Assembly (NCBI GenBank): GCA_016937945.1
Contig: JAFGVP010000088.1
Coordinates: forward strand, 28,735 to 92,734
DNA length: 64,000 bases
Reading direction: 5' to 3'
Origin: Pontiellaceae bacterium
GTDB lineage: Bacteria > Verrucomicrobiota > Kiritimatiellia > Kiritimatiellales > Pontiellaceae
The notes beneath the pieces were generated by a model, which searched no databases, was not told the origin of the DNA, and worked only from the letters and a program-made list of their open reading frames with translations. The translations under genes and the position numbers were made by a program. Shown piece by piece: positions 12,101 to 21,100 of this stretch; the stretch's first letter is position 1; the number at the start of each line of letters is the position of its first letter.

Positions 12101-15100
12101 GGTCATTCGTTACCGAACCGATCGCATAGTAATCGTTGTCAGCCACATAGCTCACATAACCACCGATGCTGCCGACCGAATTGCTCGGTCCAGTATCCAT
12201 CACCAACGCATTGGCTGTGCCGATAGAGCCGTTGTCCTCGGCTTCAAGCGGCAACGGATCAGAAGCCGCCATCACATGGATGTCGTATTCGCCGCGATAA
12301 TCATCGTAAGCACTCACACGAACAAAGTAAGTTCCATCCTGCGGGATGACGACCGGTGCGGTCTGACCGCGCTCATCATAATATGGCGTAATGAATTCCG
12401 CCATGATCGTGTCATTGGTGTCAACCAGTCGGAAGCGAAGCCGATGATAGGTGCCGTGACTAGGACTGTCGGCCCCGACAATAACGGTATCGTTGGAAGA
12501 CGCAGTAAAACTGAAGTAATCCACATCACTGGTATTGAGCAATGCACCGCGCGCCGTACCGCCGCGCAGACCATACAGTTCATCATCCATCGCCATAGGT
12601 GTCGCCGTGGCAACAGATCCGTTTTCACGTCCTTCAAAAATAGTGCCGTCGATATCACTCATCGTAAAGGTGCGCACATAAGGTGCCGGCAGACCGTTGG
12701 CCAGAATATCCTTGAGGGCCGTTCCAATCGTCAAACGCATCAGCCCCGGCTGTAGCGGCGGCTGGCTGATGGACATCGTGATGCTCGAACCGCCGGAATA
12801 GGCTCCGGGTACCAGCGGGTAGATTTCATCATCCGCAGTATCAAGCTGTCCGTCCGGGCCTGCGCTGATCAGCTCATAATTGGCCGGATCGGTGGCCGCC
12901 GAAGCTTCCATCGCTTCTGAGAAACCGATCGTGAACGATGAAATGATTGCAGTGGATTCCACGCCTTCCGCAGGCAGCGATACACTGGTGATCTCGGGCG
13001 GAGTGGAGTCGGACAGCGTCAGGTTGAGCAGGTACTGCGCATCCAGTCCGCGCGTCGAAGCGGCATCGGAAACGCGTGCATAGAAGTTTCCGTTGGTCGC
13101 CGTGACGTGCACCAGGTTGGTGGCGGGAGAAAGAACAGCCGCCTGCCCCTGAGGGCCATAGATGGTCAACGTCGCTGACAGCGTGCTGCTGGCAGGCCAC
13201 TCGATTCCTAGGTTGATCGTGGTGCCGATACCCAGGTTCCCGAGCTGGAAGTAGTCGCCCGAGGTATCGTTGCCCTGAATAAATCCGGCCATCTGTGCAG
13301 AACGCATTCCGGACTGGAGTACATAGGCAGGCGCATCCGCATTGCCGGTACTGTTGTTATCCTCAGACTCAAACTGTCTGGGCGGCGCAATCGTGGTCAG
13401 GCGGAAACGGTATTCCCCGTAGTAGCCGTCATAAGGCTGCACCGTCATCAGGTAACGCCCGCCCATCGGAAGCGTCACAGGCGGCGACTGCCCATAGCCA
13501 TAGTATTCACCGACATAATTCATAAGCTGCACACCGTCGGGGCGGTAGATAATCCAGCGCTGGCGCGAATAGGTTGGGAAGCCGGGAATTTCAATCGCCA
13601 GTCTCAACTGGTCGCCGGCCACTCCTTCAAAGGTCCAGCAGTCCACATCCGAACCATCATGCATTGTTCCCCGGCCATGCTGCGTGCGCACGGCATCATC
13701 TGCCGAATCACTTGCCAACATGGAGGCCGTATCGGGAGACAGGATATGCAGCGTGTTGTCATAGTAATTTGCAACCGCCAGCTCCACCCCCGGCAGTCCG
13801 TCAAAATCCCCGGCCAGCAGGCATACAGGACCGTCGCCGGCGGAAGAAACCTGAGGAACCGAAAACTGTCCATACCCGTCGCCAAACAGAATGCTGACAG
13901 AATCGCTGTTCTGGTTGGCCGTCATCAGGTCTACGACCGTATCGCCGTCGATATCCTGGACATTCATCCACGGACCATCCCCGACCCAGATGTTCATGGC
14001 CGGAGCAAACAGTGCTCCTCCAGCACCCAGCAGTATGCTGACATCATCGGAACTGAAGTTACCGCATGCCAGGTCTGTCAGTCCGTCCAGGTTAAGGTCC
14101 GCCGCAACAATCATGCGGGGCTCATCGCCGACCGGCAGGTTGGTGACGGCTGTAAACGTTCCGTCCCCGATCCCATGGAACAGAGCGACCGTATCGGCAT
14201 AACGAAGGGCCGTTACAACATCGTTGGTTCCATCCTGATTAAAATCGAGAACTGCCACATCGAATGGGCCGTCGCCAGCATAAACCGGGGTCACGGAAGC
14301 AAATGTACCATCACCATTGCCAAGCAGGATACCGATCGTGTCGGCATTCTGGTTGGCAACGACCAGATCGGAGAAGCCGTCGTTATTCAGGTCAGCAATC
14401 GCCACATTGCGAGCTCCATCACCTGAATAGAAGGTTCCTGAGACTGCAAACCCACCGGAGCCATCCCCCAGCAGTACGGTTACCGAATCGCCGCTCTGGT
14501 TGGCCACGGCCAGGTCAGGATGACTGTCGCCATCAATCATACCCACCGCCACGCCGGTCGGCCCGGAGCCGACAGCGACATTGGTACTGGCCGAGAACGT
14601 TGAATCCCCGTTGCCCAGCATAACGGAAACGGAATCAGATCCATAATTGACCACGACCAGGTCGGTATGTGCATCACCGTTGAACATGCCCGATGCAAGA
14701 CTGATCGGATTCACGCCGGTCGCAAGGATCTGTTCCGAGGAATAGGTCCCGTCAAACATATTGGTGAAAACCAGATTGAGATTATCCGCACGGCTTCCCA
14801 CATTATTGCTTCGCGACTCAAACAGATAGCCATCGAGGCCCGCGATACTGAATGTATTGGTGTACGGCGACAGCGGCGTGCCGCTGCGGTCAAGTACACC
14901 GTCAGTGGCCATGAAGCGCAGTAGATCGGGCTGCAGCGGCCCATCGGTGATATCAAACGAAGCGGTGAGCCCGCTGCTGTAACTGATGGACAGCGCGTAG
15001 GTGGAATCATCGCCGTTACCGAAGATGTCGTCGGCACCGGCGGAGCGGAGCTCAAAATTTCCGGCGTCGGTTACGGTAGACACTTCCATCTCTTCAGAGA

Positions 15101-18100
15101 AGGTCACGCTGAACCGATCAATAATCGTGCTGTTGGTACTGCCGGCTGACGGCAGTGTATCCCCGGTAACCACCGGCATGGTGGTATCGAAGGACGACAG
15201 GTGCAGGATGTACTGGCTCTTGACATCATCAAAGCCAAAGCCTGAGCCGACACGGACATAGTAGGTCCCGCTGCTTTCCGTGGTATATTCAACACTCGTC
15301 TGAGTTGCACTGTAGGGACCGCCCGCATTGGTGGCGATCATTGCATCGCCATACAGGGTTCCATCGTTTCCGCTACCGGACAGATCCGTCACATCGCCGT
15401 TAAAGTTCCAGTAACCGACCAACCCGCTTTCCGCGCCGGTTAACGCATGAGTGCGGACATCATTGATCTCCGACGGCAACAGCGGTCGATCCCAGATGCG
15501 CAGTTCATCGATCCAGCCGTTGAGCCAGCGAGCATGGCCGACCCCCATGCGGGCAAAGGGATCCATGACATCCTGGAATACCGCATCATTGCGAGATGTG
15601 CGCAGTACGCCGTTGACATACATACGCATAGAGGTATCACCCCACGTCAGCGCAATGTGCGTCCATTCATAGGGCGGAATGGAACCCGATGACGGATTAA
15701 AGGTGATATCCTGATAACTCGATCCGTTCCCGATGCGGTTATAGAAGGTGTTATCGGTATAGGCAAACATGGCGATCCAGTCCGACCAGTTTTCGCTGGC
15801 GGAATCGTGGGTCTGCCAGAAACCCCAATCGTACGATTCGCGCGGGAAGACCCATCCTTCTACCGTGCCGCCGCGCGGATTAAAGTTGGTCGTGGAGGTC
15901 AGCACATAGTCGGCATCTCCATCAAAATTAACAACGCTGGCCGTCCCGGTAGGTGACTGGTAGACCAGATTCCCGCCGGGATCCACTATATTGAGATACG
16001 GCATCATATTGTGGAACGAAGGCAGCTCGATCGAGGCCTGAATCACCGTGCCGGAGGCTAGATTGCCGAGACTGTAATAGTCGTATCCGGAATTGTAGAG
16101 GGAGAAGCCGGCCACTCGGGCTTCCTGTCGGCCGCCGCTCAGTGAAAGCACAGGCACATCGGCGGCACCGGTGCTGTCGTTGGCTTCGGATTCAGCCTGC
16201 AATGAAGGCCGCGCAAGCTGCACCGCCACCTTATATTCTCCGCGATAGGCGTGATACTGCATTACACGCACCGTATACCGTCCGGTAACCGGCAGGCTCA
16301 GCGGAGCCGACTGCCCATACCCGCCGTAATAATTGCCATAGAAGGTCGTGAGGGTACCGCCGTCCGGCCGATAGACATCCAGTCGAAGCTGATTGGCATT
16401 CAAATAATTCTGAATGCTGATTGCAACCGTCGCAATATCACCCGCCTCGGCGCTGAAACTCCAATAGTCATAATCGGAGTCGGTAGCAATGTTACCCAGT
16501 CCGAAGCTGGAGAACAGACCGCTTCCGGGCGGATCTTCCGTTAGCGATTCACGCGGAGTGCCAAGCAGGAGACTGACCGTACTGCTGCTATAGTCTGCCA
16601 CGGCAAAGTCGGGCAGCCCATCCTCGTTAAAGTCACCAAAGACCTGATCAATCGGGTAGGATCCCACGGCATAACTGGAAACATGATCGAACGAGCCATT
16701 GCCGTCCTGCTCCATGATTGCGAGTCGATGGGCATAGTGAAGTGCGCAGGCCAGATCGAGCCGGCCATCGCCCGTAAAATCGGCCACCGTGATGTCGCCC
16801 CAGGGCGCATCCCCGATCGTCCAGCTACCGGCATTCGTAAAGGCACCGCCACCGAGGCCGCGGAAGAGCGTGACATTGTCGCTGCTGAAGTTTGCCACCA
16901 CGATATCGGGAACCAGATCCTGGTTTATATCGGCAACAACAATGCCGCGCGGATCACTGCCCGCCGCATAGCTCACGGCCGGCTGCAAACTGCCGTCGCC
17001 ATTGCCAAAGAGTACGCACATGGTATTGGCATTGTTGTTTGCAACGGTCACATCATTGGTGCCATCGCCGTCGAGGTCGTCCACGAAAATTCCAAACGGA
17101 CCGTCACCGCAGGACTGCGCCAAAGGCGTTGCGAAGCTACCGTCGCCGCTTCCCAGCAGGATGCTAACGGAATCGGCATATTCGTTACAGATGGCCAGAT
17201 CCATCTCCCCGTCATTGTTCATATCGGCAATGGAAATATCGCGTGGTGCATCACCGACATACTGGTTGGTCTTCCAGACGAAGGCTCCGGCGCCATCGCC
17301 GAGCAGAATCGAAACGGTATCGGCATAGTAGTTGACTACAGCCAGGTCAAGATTGTCATCGCCGTCAAGCAGGCCGACTTCCAGTCCGACCGGTCCGTCT
17401 CCAACCGTAATATTGGTAGATAAAACAAAACCGCCGTCACCGTCACCCAGCAGGATACTCACGTGATCGGAACTGAGGTTGGCCGTGGCCAGATCATCAT
17501 GTCCGTCTCCGTTGAAATCTTCCCGTGCGACGGCATAGGGATTGGCGCCCACTCCGACGGAACCGTTAGCGATCAGCGATCCGGATTCTTCGCCGGGAAT
17601 CACAGTACCGAGCGATGTCGCGGTTGCACCCGATTCGTTATCACGGCTTTCCAACGTGAAATCTTCAGGCGCCGCGATCGAGAACGTGCGCACATAATTT
17701 GCGTTCATCGGATTACCGGAACGATCCAGCAGCGAAGTCAGGGCGGTAAAACGCACAGCCCCGGACTGAAGAGGGCCATCGGATACGAGATAGGTTGCCT
17801 GCAGGCCACTGGTATAGGTCGGAAGCACGGTGTATATTTCGTCGTCTGCCGTATCGAGCAGTCCGTCAAGTCCAGCAGAACGCAGTTCATAGCTTGCGGA
17901 ACTGTTCACGGAATCCGCGTCCATTTCCTCGGAGAATGTCATGCTGAAGCGGTCAAGAACCGCCATTGAATTGGTTCCGTCGATCGGCAGGGTCAGCTGC
18001 GTGATAGAGGGCGGCACGCCATCCTGAAGGGAAACATCAAGCACATACTGACGCATCAGGTCGCCCTGCTCGAGTGCATCACGAACACGAACATAGTAGA

Positions 18101-21100
18101 TGCCGCTGTTCGTCGTAGTATACTGGAACGTTGTCGGATAACTGGAAGGATTACCGGGATCGCTGATTATATCGGACGGCACAATGTGGCTGTTGCCGAA
18201 CAGCGACAGATCGTTCCCCTGCGCCGTCAGATCATCGGCCGTGCCATCTTCAAAGTTCCAGTATCCGACGAGGCCTGATTCGGAGCCTGCAAGACCGGAT
18301 GCAAGGTCCGACAGAATCTGGGACTGACTGCGCACGGCGTTCCAGATAGCGATTTCATCGATATCACCAAGGAATGACTGGCTGGTCTGGAAACTGCCGG
18401 CCAACGCATCCTGTTCCTGTCCAATCACGAATGCCCCGCCCTGTACCATGTTATAGGCGGTGCGGAAATTGGCATTGGAGTGCACAAGTGTTCCGTTCCG
18501 ATAAATGAGGCTCGTTCCGGTTACGCCGTCCCACGTCCACGCAACATGATTCCATCGTCCATTGTTGGCCGCGACACCGGAGTTGTAGGATGAACCGCCG
18601 AGGTAGGGATCAAAACTGCGGTAATCAAACAGGATCAGTTCATTATACTGTCCTGACCGTGCATACGAGATCGGGGTTCCGTCTTTGCTCGTATCGGAAC
18701 TTCTCATCCAGAACTCGGCCGTGAATGCAGTCGTGGGGAAATTGGTGATCGGATTAACGATCGCATAATCCGCGTCCGTTCCGCCCAGACGCAAAACGAG
18801 GTTCGAGGTAAATGCCGCCGGCTGACCGGAGGGATCGATCATATCGACTTCCGGTATCAGCTCACTGCTTTCCGGCATGGTCAATGTAACATTCACCACC
18901 GTTCCCGACGTCAGGTTGCCGAGACTGTAGTAGTCGCCGGCGCCGTCGACCGCAGTCCCGATGTATCCGACCACCGAAGCTGCAAGACCGTTGCTGCTTA
19001 CGTCAAAACTAAGCAGGTCCGCCGCACCTACACTGTTGTTGTCTTCACTCTCCATCTGACCCGATGTCGGAACTTTACTTACGCGAACCCGGTACTCCTG
19101 CCAGTAGCTGTAATTGTAGTAAACCATCATGGCATAACGCCCGGTTTCCGGCAGGGTGATCGGAGGCGACTGTCCATAGCCGGACGAATTGGCGGAATAA
19201 GTTCCAAGATCAGCACCGGTGGACGACACCAGACGATAACGAAGACCGCTGTTGCCCGGGTTGCCGGGCACCTCGATGGCCATCACAATCTTGTCGCCGG
19301 CCACGCCGCTGAAGCCCCAGTAATCATAATCGGACGAGCTGGTAATGTTGCCGCGCCCCTGTCCGAAACGGAGCCCGCTTCCTTCCGGGTCCTCCGGCAG
19401 TATGATTTCCGCGTTGGCACCGTAGGTATAAACCTGATCATAATAGGGATTGACGACCGCAAGGTCATCGATCATGTCACCGGTAAAATCACCCACCGCT
19501 ATGGAATAGGGATAATAGTTTATCGTGAATTCGTGACTGGAAAAGGCGTAGGTTCCATCGCCCTGATTATTAAAGAAATTGAGCCGGTAACCGTCATGTG
19601 AAGCCGTTGCGATTTCCGGAAATCCGTCGTCATTCAGGTCGAGCAGTTCGACATCGACCGGACCATTGCAGCCGGCATAGTTGGTGACTGTCGCAAAGGT
19701 GCCGTCCCCGATTCCCATGAGAATCGCGATGTTGTCCGCATAGTAATTACCGACAACAAGATCAACGGTTCCATCATCGTTAACGTCTCCGGCCTTGATA
19801 CAGCGGGGACCGTCGCCGACCGGATAGGCAGCAGGGGCGGAAAACGTTCCGTCGCCGTTGTTGAGATAAACAGACACATTATCAGATGAAAGGTTGGCCA
19901 CGGCGACATCCAGATGTGCATCGCCATCCAGATAAGCCAGGGATACCTCCTCTGGACTGGTTCCGGTCGGAATGTTGGTGGATGTGACGAAATTGCCGGC
20001 GCCGTCACCCTTATAGATTCGGAGCGTACTGCTGTTATAATGAATCACGGCAAGATCGGTAAATGTGTCGCCGTCCAGATCGCCCGCTTTGATATCGTAG
20101 GGTGCATCGGCGGCCGCCAGGGTTGTCGGCGGCAGGAAGGTGCCGTCACCCTGCCCCATATAAACCATGATGGAGTCAGCATATTCATTGGCAACGGCGA
20201 GGTCCAGGACGGCATCACCGTTAAAATGACCGAGGACGGCCTGACGTGGCCCGTCACCTGCGGCGATGTTGGTGGCCACCGTAAAGGTGCCCAGTTCGTT
20301 CCCGAAAAGGATGGTAAGGGAGTCGGAATTAAAGTTGCAGGTGATCAGGTCAGCATGCAGATCGCCGTTGAGATCGGCTGTGATTACGTCCAGCGGATTA
20401 TCGCCTACGCCGATCGTCTGCATATGCGATACAGAACCGTCGGCAACACTGTCCACCGTTCCTAACGGTGTAGCAAGTGTCATGTTTCCATTGCTGCGGT
20501 TTTCATGCGTGAAGAGCGGAATGTTTTCGAGCCGGAATTCGCGGGCATAAGTCGATGAAATCGGGTTGCCGACCCGATCCTTAATATTGGTCGTTGCTGT
20601 GAAACGATACGTGCGATCAGGCTGAAGCGGCCCATCGGTGATGGAGAACGAAGCGGTAAGCGTATTGGCGGAATAGCTGGGCAGCAACGAATACACCTCA
20701 TCATCACCGTTTCCAAATATGGCATCTTCGCCTGATGCGACCAGTTGCCAGGAGGCGGGATCCGTCACGGAGGCAACATCCATGTATTCAGGAAAATTAA
20801 CCGAGAACCGGTCGATGACCACCGTATTGGTGCTCCCTTCCGATGGGAGCGTATCGGATATGATGCCGGGCAGGCCGCTGTCCAGAATAAGGAAATCGAC
20901 AATATATTGAGACAGCGTGTCATAAACGGACGAATTAACTTTGAGGTAAAGTACCGCATTGGTCGCTACATCATAATTAAAGACCGGTGTATTCGTGGCA
21001 AGCAGCACGGTACCGTCTGCCGTTTGCACCTCAAAATTTACATTACCCGAATTCAACGTGCTTCCATCGGGGAAGCGGACGTTGACCGACATGGCATTTC

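Noticed and set aside
12660..20890. Sequencing or assembly duplication in the repeated part of the giant gene
   Set aside because: The repeats differ substantially from each other at protein level and keep one open frame throughout, which fits ancient duplication.
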